NCBI GenBank assembly: GCA_900491605.1
Contig: UESW01004998.1
Location: forward strand, 475,370-539,369
Direction of reading: 5' to 3'
From: Calamus simplicifolius
Taxonomy: Eukaryota; Streptophyta; Magnoliopsida; Arecales; Arecaceae
DNA: 64,000 nt
The translations under genes and the position numbers were made by a program. Below, piece by piece: positions 48,452 through 60,778 of this stretch. The notes under the pieces were generated by a model. It saw nothing but the letters and a program-made list of their open reading frames with translations. It was not told the origin of the DNA and made no database searches. The number at the start of each line of letters is the position of its first letter. The first letter of the stretch is position 1.

Positions 48452-49694
48452 TGTCACACCCCTAGAATTCACAGCGGATATCTCCCACTTTCTTCCTTAA
48501 AGTGGTCTTCCAAAGGTGTGCGGCGCTAAGGCTGCGCCCGCCTTAGCCAGCCTTCTATCCAGCAATGCTTCCAATCCTCTTCGAGCCATGTCCAAGAACC
48601 TCTATTTCCAGATCTAGGATCAGCTCTTTTAGGGATCTTCTTGCTAGTTAGCTGGGCTGCGCTCACCCAGCTTTCTTCCCCAAGGTTCAGCCTCTATGCA
48701 CACACCTTCAAGGCTTACAATGGAACGGAAAAAGACTTTCATTCCAACACACTTGGATTACAGCTACCTTCCTCCAAGAAGGCACACGGCTCCCTTAAGA
48801 ATCCCACCCGGATCCTCTCCACAAGAATCGCCTCTCTTCCCTTTCTGAATGATTAGCCTCCCTCCCCTTTACATCCAAGCCGCCCCCCATATATAATGGA
48901 TTCCGGACTTCAATTGGACTGCACAGATGTACATGGTTCAGCCTCACATGCTTTAGCTCACACGCCTAGCACCATCTCACTAAACCTCATCTAACTTAGG
49001 TTATTAAACCCTCTTTGACTGTTTGCAACCAGCCACTATGTTAGATTACATGTGCTTTGCTAATCACTTCAGCTATGCGCATCGTCCTGCGCATGCCTAG
49101 CTTGCGCGCTGCTCCGGCACAAGCTAGCGTCTGCCCGATCCTACACTTTTGTCTCGGTCCATCTTGCTCCGCACCGCTCACTCGTCAACATGCCAGCACA
49201 CACCGTATAGTATCCCGTGCACCGCGTCACCTCTGCACTTGCGCCCAGCACATGTCACGTCCAGTCTCACGTGCGCCCACGCCTGTCGCGTCCGACCTGC
49301 GCACTCGCTCGCCTGGCTCACGTGCGCCCACGCCTGTCGCGTCCGACCTGCGCACTCGCTCGCCTGGCTCGCTCGCCTTTGCTGTGCCCGGTCTGGGTCA
49401 CGAACCTCAACTAAACCATGCACGCTCGCTGCACACGTGCTGCCCAGTCCTGCTCATGCCTTGCCGACCCCGGCACTCGCCCCATTCGGCCTTAGGCTCA
49501 TCTTAGTAGCGGCCCACCTCGACCTCGGCGTCGGCGACAGCCCACCTCGGTCTTGGTGTCGGTCTCGGCGTCGGCATCGGCCTTGGCAATGGCGCCGGCT
49601 TCGGCGTCAGCCTCGGCCTATCTCCACCACAGCCAATCTGATCCGCACTCGGCCCTGCGGATGCGCGCACATGCGCGATGTCAGAATGGTGACA
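48452..49694 (-). repeat. 5' LTR of the gypsy-type element
   Basis: 1243 bp, very close to the 3' LTR. Differences: it keeps a 43-bp segment (TTCGAGCCATGTCC...) near 48578 that the other lacks, and has a perfect 51-bp tandem duplication at 49267-49368 (unit TCACGTGCGCCCACGCCTGT...). The distal half is GC-rich with CTCGGCGTCGGC repeats. Long open frames in it are compositional, not genes. Confidence 0.95.
49267..49368. repeat. 51-bp tandem duplication in the 5' LTR
   Basis: Units 49267-49317 and 49318-49368 are identical. The other LTR has one unit, so the duplication arose after insertion. Confidence 0.93.
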
Positions 49695-49699
49695 CCCTG

Positions 49700-51775
49700 A
49701 ACCCTAGCATGCATAGAAAATGACTAAAATACCCCCAAAAAAAGATCGGTCGGTTTGGTTGGTGGTTCGGTGAGCCGGGCCGGCAATTGGTTCGAGCTGG
49801 TAGAGCTATTGGGTCAGGCGGTTTCGGAAGTGATCAAACTAATTGACCCTTAAATGTTATTACAGTCTTCATGTTCTATCCTCTCCCAAAAATATTGTTA
49901 AGTTTGGGAATATTTGTATTCCTTTGTTGATGAAATCACTGCAATAGCAAAGATTAAATAAGTGGAAATTTGTTTTCAAAAAAAAAAAAGTTGAAATTTA
50001 AACTTTGTTTAGTAAAACAGTTAGAGGTAGCTATTGGCCCACTCCAATAGAAGGTGATGGCGATTAAAATTTAATTTGAATTAATTATTAGAATACCTTT
50101 TTTAAGTGGCCATTGGATAGCAACTATGCCACATAATTGTTAGTCAATAACTAATTCAAATAGATCCTAAAATCTTGTCTCCTACAATTTCTACATGGCC
50201 CAACAATAATCGTTTCTATCAACAATGCGAGACAATGGTTAAACCTAAGCTATTGATCCTTAACAATTATCAGTTGATCATCAACAATTTTTAGTTGATC
50301 CTCAACGGTTGCATAAAGTTTAAGTTACATTATTAATAAGCATGAGATAATAAAAACACTGACCTAGCTTGTGTAAAATTATGATAGTTAGAAGAATAAA
50401 TTAGAAGGCCAAATCAACTATTTGAGGCCAATTGGTTAATTAATGAAGAATATATTGCTTAAAAATGAGAATCAGATTTAGGATCTCAAACCAAAAATTG
50501 ATCAACAAAATCCCCATCACTTATGCGGAGGAACAGAAGAAAGAGATGGTTTTTGTCACATCTTCTATATTTAAATCCTTAAATATTTAAATATCTAAAC
50601 TATATAAAATGGTTCAATATTTCAATTTTCAATCTCAATAAAATCCCTGCTTATATTAAGCAGTTAAAAATTTAATATGTGTCTATAATAAACTCTAGTG
50701 AAGTTTCTCCCTTAAAATGTTTAAGGCATGCTATTCTGATACAGGAGAATGGATCTTAATGTTGACTTGAAGAGTAAAACCAGGTTGATAAAAATTGAGT
50801 TTAAAAACTACTTAAAAAAATATCTTGACTTATCTGAATTCTAAAAACCTTCAGGAAAGCGAAAAAAGAATAAGGGTATGCATAAATCCCATCAGCCTGA
50901 TTTAAAAATATATTTGAAACCAAATCGATTTAAATTGATTTTTTTTTAAATTGAAATCAAAACCGCTCAATTCAATTTATCGATTTTTGATCATGTAATT
51001 GATTTTATAATTCTAAATGCCAATCTAATTTTTTTAAAAAAAATATATAGCTCTCATACATTTCACATAAAAGCAAATATAATTCGATTTGATTTATATT
51101 ATTTTTAAAAAATTTAAAACATAATCAAATTAACATTTTTAGTTTCTCTAAACTAAATTAAAAGAATAAAAAGATGATTCAAACTAAAACAAGATCATGG
51201 TTGGATCTGATGAGCTTACAGTTTAATCAACTTTCTTGCCCATCACTTTTAAATGAAGAGGTGAAGATATGACATAAACAGTATGATTTATAAGTAAACC
51301 ATCTTCAAACCCTTTTGAAACTAAGGCTTCCGATAAATTATCCTAATTATAAAGTATTTAGTAGATATAAACATCTGCAAGTACATTATAACTAATTTCA
51401 GAAGGAATGCGGGGCATAAGTTTGTCTCCGTTCACTGTATAAACCAAAGAGCAGCTGCCAACTAACTTCAAGAATCCTTTCAGAAGAGACATGCTCATGA
51501 CTTAATTATTCAAATCCAGAACTTTAAAAATACAACAGCTGACAAATCAAACCCAAAACTTTCCATTGATGCAGAAGAGCGTAGCCGTTGGAACAAGCCC
51601 GGTTTCAGCCGCGAGAGAGAGAAGGGATGATTAAACTTGTCCCCAGGGAACAAGACTTTCGAGCAATTCACAATGGTTCACGTAACAGTCAGAACCCTCC
51701 TCTTTGGAGAATGCATTGCCTTTGAGATCAAGGTATCAAAAGTAAATTAGCGTTCACGTAACAGTCAGTACCCTC

Positions 51776-51810
<35 letters not shown>

Positions 51811-52317
51811 GACTGAAGAACAAGATCTCATAAAAACGGGACACATGGTATAGCCATAGCCATGGGCTAAACTGATTTCGGTGTTTCAGCACAATGGCAT
51901 ACCAGAAGCACAACAGCCAATAAATGGACGACCATGACAAAAGGTCTCTGCAATTGAAAGAGGCATTAGAAAAAGAACAAGAGGGGATTAAAAAAAAAAA
52001 AAAATTTGTTTGATGCCTTGTGGTCACAAGCAGCTAGAGTATCCCCTGCCAACAGAAACAACGCTCACCAGCATGCTCATCAAAATCCAACATACCGATG
52101 TATCCCCGAAACCTTTAGGAGCAGCTTATCAATCACTCAACTTGAGAATAAATATAGATTATATTGCTCAAAACACAAAAAGAAAGGCAACTAAATTGTT
52201 CCATAAGCGTAAATTGCAAAGAAAAGCAACTGCGCCATTACAGCAGCAGCACTCAATCCGCCTAGATTCTGCATTGGCTTATGGTACCATGCATCGAATT
52301 GAATCCTGACTATTGAT
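49700..52317. other. 2.6-kb intergenic region
   Basis: AT-rich, no gene or transposon recognised. It holds the original upstream region of RPSA (AACCCTAG at 49700 on the plus strand follows the target duplication) and the eIF3k 3' side. A (TA)n run is at 51780-51807, and a 17-base phrase TTCACGTAACAGTCAG occurs twice (51677 and 51752). Confidence 0.5.
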
Positions 52318-55300
52318 TCAACTTAGGATGGGGAAGATGCGGGTAACATGCTCAAATGGGGCAACGTCTGCTGCGTTCTTCTTGAGCTCTGGGTGGTTGA
52401 ACTCGTTGCGAGGGAGGACGATAAACTGTGAGTGGCCATGACCCTTCTCGAGGGCCCAGCCACTGTTGGCCACCTGGTGCTCCAGAAACTTATCCAGGGA
52501 GAGACCCTCAATGTTGATGGCCTGTTCAAACATGAAATGGCTTCTAAACAAAATTATTTGAACAGACACAGCACAATGACACCAAAAATCAATAATCCAA
52601 GCAGGTTCCTGTGCTTTAGCTTTAGGAGAGAGAAAAGGAGAGAGATCTTCTACTAGTGTCAGGGCATTGACATTTCCCAATGAAGCACCACTAACAAGTT
52701 AATCATCTTTCCAAAAGTGTGAGAGCGTGTGTATAATAGGTAGTTGAGAACCAGTAAACAGGAGAGATCATAGTCATGCTAGTGATTGTAAGCTAAAAGA
52801 GGAGAAACTATAAGTTTCTATGTTTCCCGAGTTAACTGGTTTTGATTAGCATTGCCCCCTGGTAATGGATGGAGATATGGGCATGCATGCAAAGTATGCA
52901 AGGTTTGGCACCAGGGTGTCTGAACACTTATCAGCAAGTGATAGTAGAACAGTACCACCCTAGGTCAATAAATATATACTGTTAACCTGAGCAACAAGAA
53001 GCATATAACCAGTTCTGCAGCAACAAATAAGCATAGCAAGTTCTGCAGAAAAAAGCATCCATGGATTATAGGAAGACGCCTCAAGACATAGCCTGAAAGC
53101 TCTGCACTCATGGGACACAAGGATCATCACAAAATTGTGATGACTTGACTCTGCCACAAAAGTAACAAACCTCACAAAAATTGCAAAAACAAATCAAATT
53201 GAAAGAATATGCCAGTTGCATTTAAACATCAGCATCATAACCAGGATGCACGGAGCCTTAGCTAGCACATCATTTGCTCCAACAATGATTAAAGATAAAA
53301 GGACTAGAGAATCACCTATAATGAAATTCTCAGGCCTTAGCAGAGCAAACTGAATCTAAAAAGTTCACAATGATACAGTCAGACAATAGCTAAGTTAGAC
53401 CTTGCACTTTGAACAGATATTCATTTTAGGAAACATCAAATGGCAAACAAAATTTAGCCCTTTCCTATTCTATAATTAAAATTTCCAAGTATTCTAAGTT
53501 TGATCCGCAACTCAGAGTATCATGAAGTAATCCTCATGATAAGTTGCCCTTGCACTTTGAACAGATATTCATTTTAGCAAACAACAAATGACAAACAAAA
53601 TTTAGGCCCTTTCCTATTCTATAATTAAAATTTCCAAGTATTCTAAGTTTGATCCACAACTCAGAGTGTCATGAAGTAATCCTCATGATAAGTTGCCTTG
53701 ACAGTATGCTTCTGCAAATCAGTCTAACATAATGCACAACAGACTATGACCAAACAGAGAATTATTAAAATAGGTTTCATCATTCATCAGACACATTGAA
53801 GCCAAATTTTAACAAAGGAAAAAAAATGATAAACAAGGCAATATTACCTCTGCAAGTACAGCCCTGGGTACTTTCTGGTACGTTAAGGAAAGGACGTGAA
53901 TTGCATAAGCCTGGATTGCTTGCTCGAAGCCTGTAATATTTTTATTGAAGTCAAAGTAAGGTAACCATAGGATAAAGACACGCACACATGGAGAGAGAGA
54001 GAAAGAGAGGAAGGGAGAGAAGATGGGAGGGAGTTGTTGATGGGAATTTTCCTACACGTTGGCAAAATGGAACAAAAGCCTAAGATGTGTTCCTGAGCTT
54101 GGTTTAAGAAGTCCCAGAAGGCTGATGCCTGCCAGATCCTTCACCAACAATCTAGAAGCTCCGATTGGAATATACTTTCCCAGGTCAAGTTCCCCGAGCC
54201 AGTAAAATATTGACTCCTGGCTAACTAATTAGCTGGCGTGCTTGATTGACGCCTTCATACAAAGTTTTAGAGAAGTTAGAAAAAAAACTTGTCTTTTGGC
54301 AAGAGAGGCTTTACAGAGATAAGCCCATAAATGTTGCATGTTATTCAAGCTTTTCATCAGCCCATAAACATCAATATAAGGTGCCTTCCTAGGGATGACA
54401 GTTTCAGTTGCATAACTTTTGTACATTTAACAGCTCTTGTAAGCTTTCCATTTTGACAATACGCAGCTCTATAATGGAACATAAGGGTACATATTTCTAC
54501 AAACAGACAGTCAGGATCATATCAGGGATATGAAGGATACCATCGACGCATAAAATTTCAGTAAAGCAGTTCAAGGTATTTGAAGGATAACTCTCGAGGG
54601 ACTGATTGCACCCTTCAAACCATATCTCAAGGTAAATTTCAAGAGTTAATCAAATTTAATTTAAGGTTAGTTCCATTCATCTTTGTTGTTGATAGATATG
54701 ATTGATAGCTTATCATATAGAGTTCACTTGGTATTAATAATTGTAAAGAATTAAGGGGTAAAGAACAAAAAAGGAAAGATTATTCAGCTAAGTTAACTAT
54801 AGTTGAATGTTGAGATAAATTATGTCCGAGAAGTAACAACCCCCACCTTAAAAATAAATAAATAAATAAAAGGGCATGCATGCAAAGAAAGAAAGAAAGA
54901 AAGAAAAGAGCGACATTTGAGATGTGCTAAATAACATTTTACTAGTAGTAAGCATGATGATTGTCAACATATGAGGATGGATTGGAAACATTTTCCTTGC
55001 TTTACCTGGAACAACTTCAAGTATGCTGCGGTTCTTTGCAGCTTCATCCCAAAATTGATGAAATCTTGCGGTCTGAGGTCATCCAACAGATTTAAGATTA
55101 GCATCATTCATTTGAAATATAAACAAAGATTAGATCTAACAATGTTGCATACTCCCAGATAGTGAGAAACATAAACAAAGATTAGATCTAACAATGTTAC
55201 ATACTTCTAGATAGTGAGAAAGAACGATCAGTGTCTTGAGCTGCTCCTCCATTTGCTGAAAATCACAGAGGGGAAAGCAAAAGAGGACATGATTAAAATT

Positions 55301-58283
55301 ATAAGATTCTTATTTCCAATAATGATCAAAAGTCTGAAAGCACAGTCACTGTAAGTGAGCAACTGGACCTCGATGTGTAGACATACTTAGAGATAAATTA
55401 ATATAGGTAATGTGACATGGACAATTGAATGTTGAACAATAACAGAAGACCAAATGCAGACAAATCTTTAAAAAAATAAAAAGGGCCAAACCCAGCCAAA
55501 ACTTGTACCCTTACATAATGCTATATGTTTCTGATACGACCATGAAGCAGACTATAACAGAAGAAAACTAACCTCAAGCAATAATGCCATTTAAAAGGAG
55601 GGGTACTAAATATCTGAGGGTTTATCAAATGAGATTTACCATTTGACACGTTCTCTAATTATGACTTACCATTATCAAAGCAAACCAATTGTAACTAGAA
55701 TAATGCATGTATATCCAAAAACTTCATATGTCCAGGCACAAGCCTCATTAGATCAGTTTGTTTCATTTTGCACAAAATTCTCATGAACACATTATTCTCA
55801 AGCATATTTTTAATTACAACCGACCAGAACTCACAATTCTCTGGATAGGTTCTAATGAAATGTGTCAAACTAATTCATGTGACAGGGAAAACATATACAG
55901 AGAGGGAATTACATACCACTTGTTCAGGAATCAAGAAGAGACAAAGGCTAAAATCTGGGGCTGGCATTGCCATAAGAGCCTGTTAAAAGATGAAAAAAAA
56001 TGGTAGTATTGCCATTAGATAAGGCAAAGCATGGAAAAGATATTATTTATAATTAATGAATATCACACTTCCACATGTTAATTTTGGAATTAATGAACCT
56101 TGATCAAAATCTGAGTTACAATTGGAATGTTCATTCGTTCAGGCTCAAACTACAAAAAGAAAATGATGTCAGTAGAAGAAAAATTATATGTAGATTTACA
56201 AATACATATTCTTTAGATAAGAAACTAGGCATAAATTACCTGATAAAGCCGAAGAAGGCAAAGATTTGCATCCAAACTGTATGTTTGAGATAAAACCTAC
56301 ATCACAAAGCAATGAAGGAAAAACTTGTAAACATGTACAAGGACTCCTAATGCAAAATTAAAAAGAAAGATAGAAAAAGTGCTCCCTGTAACCAGCAAAC
56401 AATCTTCATGAGAATTCACCATTGACTCAGATTCCAGATTCTAAAATTATAAGGTAAACATAATGTTTAAGTAATTTTAGCACAACTTCAACAGAAATCT
56501 GCTAAAGAAAATCTTAAACCAAAGGAACGGGTGGTGGCCTGCTGAAGGTATGCTTATAAACTAAAAGCCTGCAAATGATGGGAATGGCGGTTAGTGCACC
56601 TCATAGACAAGCAAGAAAAAAAATGTGTGGTTTAGCTCCTCTATGAAGTGGAAATTTAGGTCACTGCCACATATGGCAGAATTTGAAATTCAAAAGAAGC
56701 TGCCCAACAGCTTTAAAGTACATCCCTTCATACATCATGGCAAACACATATCTCAAAATTAACCATGTATAGCAGGCAAGCACAAGTGGATATCAAGTTT
56801 TCTATTTGCAGCAGTCTAAACTGCATCCAAAATATGTGTTTTGCATTGAATTAGACACTTATTCCTCTTTTCAGATCTTAAACCATTTTCTCAAATTTGA
56901 AAAGACAGGAAAGCTATAGATCTGCTTTTCTAAACCGTATTGCATTGAAGCCATCGATGAATAAAATGCTTCATAGCCTGGATGTCTAAATTTCAATGAT
57001 ACAAACATAAATACCATTGAATATGCTCTATCAGATCTTGCAACAAGGGTACAGCAAGGCATCTAATTTTGACAACTGTAAGATTGGTCTCATTTAATGA
57101 ACAAGATGGCATCAGAAATTCAGCAAATTATTGCAGAAAGCAGCAATGTTATGCCTAAAGGAAAGTCATATGATCGACTTAAATATCTAAACTTTGTGCA
57201 GTCATGGGAGCACAACATTCACCAAAAGAAGGATTCCAAAAACATATCTCCTGACCTGAGAAATGGAATGAAACAAGATGTTCTTCAATCCAGAAGAGAT
57301 TCCCGATGCTTTGGAGTCATTAGCAACATTTTTGACCCAAAATTCATGGTTAGAATGTATAGCAATTGGTGAGTTGAGAGAAGCTTATTTGTCATTGTTA
57401 GGCAAGTGGTACTAAAATTTGACTGTCCGGATGACTTAAAGCTTATCATTGGTATTGAACACTAGGTATGGATGAATAAGCACAAATTGATTTCACTAGT
57501 TTTCTATGATTCAAGCTCCAGATCAGCTCAAAACCATAGAAGAGACTATGCCACAGTTTCCAGGTCTAAAGAGACAAAGCTTCCAAATGTATTTGATAGC
57601 TTTTATGGAGCAGAGCCAGACTCGTATTCAGGCATCCTAAGTTTGCCTTAAGGATATCTAAAACGAGTGCAACGTCCAACCTTGCTTGAGCGTTTCTTAA
57701 TTTGTAGAATGTGTCTCTAATGTACTGAGGACATGAAACATCATTGGAGATTTCACCAAGAGAATTCCAAGCTAGATAAAAACTACGTAAAACCATGTTT
57801 CTTACAATTCATATTCTGCAAATATTAGAATGAAACAATCACTGAAATCATCACTCCTCACTATAGAAAGTCGGAGCCGATTCTTCGAGAAGGTGCCACC
57901 AACAAACTATCGTATGGATGGGGAAAGAAAGAGTTAACATGCAATTAAATAATCTAAGATAACAAAATTTCGGTGTCCATGGGACAAAATATTCGAATTT
58001 TCCAGCAATATTCAACCGAACATCTCGCAGCAATCAATACAGCAAGTAAAACGAATCAAAAATTAATATCTCCTCAAAAAAAAAAAAACATGTATCAACG
58101 ATTCCTCGAACACCTTCGGTACTGAGAAGGTGATCAGGAGATTGATTTGAATAACCTCACCTGCTCATTGACGTAGCTCTCGAGATCCGTGAGGAGGTCG
58201 GGGTTGTAGGGGTTCACAGCGACGAGCTGCTCCACCGTGTACGAAACCTGCTGCTGCTGCTGGGGTTCTTGTTCTCTCCCCAT
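52318..58283 (-). CDS. EIF3K: eukaryotic translation initiation factor 3 subunit K
   Basis: eIF3k is a non-core subunit of the eIF3 complex on the 40S subunit. Eight exons on the minus strand with GT/AG borders and agreeing phases: 58283-58161, 56296-56240, 56149-56099, 55979-55917, 55255-55205, 55072-55006, 53930-53848, 52521-52318. The joined frame is 232 residues, close to the roughly 226 of Arabidopsis. Landmarks: YTVEQLVAVNPYNPDLLTDL (N-terminus), SQTYSLDANLCLLRLYQFEP, PAPDFSLCLFLIPEQ, MEEQLKTLIVLSHYLE, RFHQFWDEAAKNRSILEVVP (PCI core), and EFNHPELKKN with terminal RIFPILS. The start is the first ATG after a leader with AGGGTTT boxes; a Gln run (five) follows at residues 8-12. No lesion seen. 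Confidence 0.96.
53401..53697. repeat. 148-bp tandem duplication in eIF3k intron 7
   Basis: Copies begin CTTGCACTTTGAACAGATAT at 53401 and 53549 and differ at only a few positions. Entirely intronic. Confidence 0.93.
54845..54906. repeat. (AAAT)n and (AAAG)n microsatellite in eIF3k intron 6
   Basis: AAATAAATAAATAAATAA followed, after GCATGCATGC, by repeated GAAA units. Confidence 0.9.
55121..55224. repeat. 52-bp tandem duplication over the exon 5 donor of eIF3k
   Basis: Units 55121-55172 and 55173-55224 start AAACAAAGATTAGATCTAAC and end ATAGTGAGAAA. The right unit contains the last bases of exon 5 and its GTATGT donor; the left unit is an intronic copy with a GTATGC decoy donor. Confidence 0.9.
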
Positions 58284-58400
58284 CTCCTGATCGAAACCCT
58301 AGATCAGAAACCCTAAAAACTAAGAGAGAGGCTTCGGAAGGCCGGAGAACTGGGGAAGAAACCCTAACTCTGCTCTTGGAACTGGCCCAGTGTCTCAATA
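58284..58400 (-). promoter_or_regulatory. eIF3k leader with AGGGTTT boxes
   Basis: On the coding strand AGGGTTTC or TAGGGTTT occurs three times (about 58359, 58307 and 58295), a reversed telo-box common in plant translation genes. A CTCTCTCTTAG tract lies between them. Confidence 0.6.
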
Positions 58401-59108
58401 ATGGGCAAGGAGGATACCCGAACGGACCAAAATTGGATGATCGTGGCCGTTGGATGAATGGGGGCCCTTTTGCCGCCGTGTCGCTCCGTTGGAACTTTCG
58501 ATCCGAAGGCTCAGATTGACTGGCAGAAGCTACGATTTCAGATGTCTACCGTAGATCAGAAATCTATACGGGAGCTTCGATCTGCCGTCCGTACTGTCCT
58601 AAAACAATCGCGCCCGTCCATGCGTCGCATGAGGTGACGAACGTTGGACGGCTTATAGAGATGTCGGTAAGAATTTGTCAATGATATTTAAAGAAATTTC
58701 AATCCAAAATTCAAACCGGCGAAGTGCAAAAAAATTAACCAACACAAACAATGCTTTTGATGTTTCAAATTCCCTAACTAAATTAACAATCGATACAAGG
58801 AGATAGATATAAATTCTATTCTTTATTGAGTATCATTAAATTCTTTTTTATACAAGTGCAAATAACTTTGATCTTTCAATATCTTTAGGCAAAGATAGAG
58901 AGTCTTTTTTTTTTTTTTTTTTTTTTGTACAAGCGGATAATTATACTAGTCTAGTACGAATTATCCCAGATAGATCAGAATATAAAATTTGCAGAGAGTC
59001 TTTTAAAGACTCGGTTCTAATTCTACTACATATTTATAAGTTTAAAGCATATGAACAAAATAAATTAAAAAAAAAGCTAATTAAGAATATGCTCTTAATT
59101 TATTATTA

Positions 59109-59173
<65 letters not shown>

Positions 59174-59399
59174 GGCTTGATATTTTTATTATTATTACTT
59201 TTTTATACTTAAAAAATAACATTATGTGATAATCATTATGCCCTTTGTACTTTCTCTTCACATTTCCTTTCCTTTAAATGAACAAACCCTCCTCCCTCCC
59301 TCCATGTCCCTTCATTCGATCCGGCTCTAGTGGATCGAATAAAAACCTTTTGTTCAGCCTATCAGGCCAAACAGAGACTAAGCCAAAAAGCCAGGGTAT
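58401..59399. other. intergenic region upstream of eIF3k
   Basis: GC-richer near the gene, AT-rich beyond 58650. It contains a T run at 58903-58926 and a (TA)n microsatellite at about 59117-59171. No gene recognised. Confidence 0.55.
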
Positions 59400-60778
59400 T
59401 GGTCCAGATAGCAACCCAAGAGGGGGGTGAATTGGGTTTTTCAAAAATTTAAACTCTTTTGAAAATAACCCCCAGCGGAAATAAAAACTTAGATTCACAC
59501 AAATTAAAATAGAGTATGCACAAATAGAGAGTTAAAGATAAAGAGACAATCACGGCAAACACAAGAGATTTTATAGTGGTTCGGTGTACCTACACCTACG
59601 TCCACTCCCAAGTATCTCTTGGGTCCACACTATAATCAATTGATTACAGCAGAGTTGTTTTGCAAGCTCACAACTCGAACTTGTTGTTTTTCCGGGTGCA
59701 CAACGAACCCAGCTGGTTTTAAGGCTCACCAGCACAAAACCTAACACCACAAGCTAATGCTTGCACAAGGCTAACAGCCTCAACTGAATCAATCACCAGA
59801 TTGACCCAGCAAACAATATTTGTTTTACAAGATAAACAGCTACTCCTATGAGCAAATATACAATAATGAAATAAGAATAAAAGGATAGGAATCAAAGCCT
59901 GATTCGCAGATCTTGGTGGCTTCTTCCTTCTCTTTCTTTGAGTGGATCTTCCTTCAAGGTGCTCTTGAGACTAAGAAGATCAGAAAACTAGGGCTTCCTT
60001 CTTCCCTTGAGATTTCTTCGAAATAGAACAACAAAAGCTTGGAATCTCTCTCTTTTCTTTTCGGAATCAATATGATCTTTCCTTTCGAGTTTTCCCTCTT
60101 TTCTCTTTTGATTTTCTGATGGATTTCACAGATTTCTCTCTATTCTTTTTTTTTTTTCTCTATCTTTTCGGATGCAACAAACCCTCTTCTTATAGATCCC
60201 GATTAATCCATAAATAGTTTAAAACTATCCGTTAGAAACAAGTGTAAGAAGGTTTAGAACCAAAAATAGTAATAGCCGTTGGGATTAAAAAAGATAAAGA
60301 TAAAGTTTAGAGTCGTTCTAACAGTTCTGGAGTCGCGTCTAACATTCTGGAGTCGGCTCTAACTTTTCTGGAGTCGGCTCTAACTCAAAATTCTTTAACC
60401 CGCTTGAACTGGAGTCGTCTCTGACTTTTCTGGGGTTGACACAAAAATCTTCTGGAGTCGACTCTAACAGTCCGGGAGTCGACTCTAAGTCGTGGCCTGA
60501 AAAACCATCGTTCTGTCTTTTCTGTTGGAGTCGGCTCTAACAGTCCTGGAGTCGACTCTAAGTTCGTGCCGGTTTTCGGAGTCGACTCTGCGATTCCATG
60601 TGTCGACTCTAATGTCTGCAAACTTACCTTGACATTAGATTCAACCAGAACTTGATTTGACTCATGATTTTGATTATTAAATCAACTTATAAGAAAAACT
60701 TAATCAAAATCATTAGTAACTCCAAATATTATACTCAAATAGTTTTGTTAATCATCAAAATCCTCAATTGGGTCAACA
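59400..60778 (-). repeat. 3' LTR of the Sire-type element
   Basis: About 1379 bp, TGGTCCAGATAG to GGGTCAACA on the plus strand. CCCAAGAGGGGGGTGAATTG near the outer end and the GGGTCAACAATCTCTCCC junction at the inner end are typical of Sire LTRs. Ends rest on TG...CA and the polypurine tract because the partner LTR is not in view. It contains 11 copies of a GAGTCGACTC-like motif at 60310-60615. Confidence 0.8.
60310..60615. repeat. array of GAGTCGACTC-like palindromes in the LTR
   Basis: Eleven copies of a word close to CTGGAGTCGRCTCTAAC, at about 60310, 60331, 60350, 60371, 60411, 60455, 60475, 60525, 60548, 60579 and 60601. The core GAGTCGACTC is a perfect 10-base palindrome containing GTCGAC. 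Spacing is irregular (19-50 bases). Confidence 0.9.

Larger units (their letters stand above)
44108..49694 (-). mobile_element. Ty3/gypsy-type LTR element with gag and protease only
   Basis: 5.6-kb element on the minus strand. LTRs are 48452-49694 (5') and 44108-45241 (3'), both TGTCAC...GTGACA. A Met-tRNA primer site (AGTATCAGAGCCAGG, plus 48435-48449) adjoins the 5' LTR and a polypurine tract (CTGCCCGAGGAGAAA, plus 45242-45256) adjoins the 3' LTR. Flanks are CCCCG and CCCTG, a 5-bp target duplication with one change. Coding content is gag and aspartic protease; no RT, RNase H or integrase, so it would depend on a partner element. It sits 112 bp upstream of the RPSA ATG in the same orientation. 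Confidence 0.93.

Noticed and set aside
52432..52656. 74-codon plus-strand frame over eIF3k exon 8
   Set aside because: Antisense to a conserved exon; no independent support.
59274..59498. 74-codon minus-strand frame left of the Sire LTR
   Set aside because: Crosses the LTR boundary at 59400 and has no recognised family.
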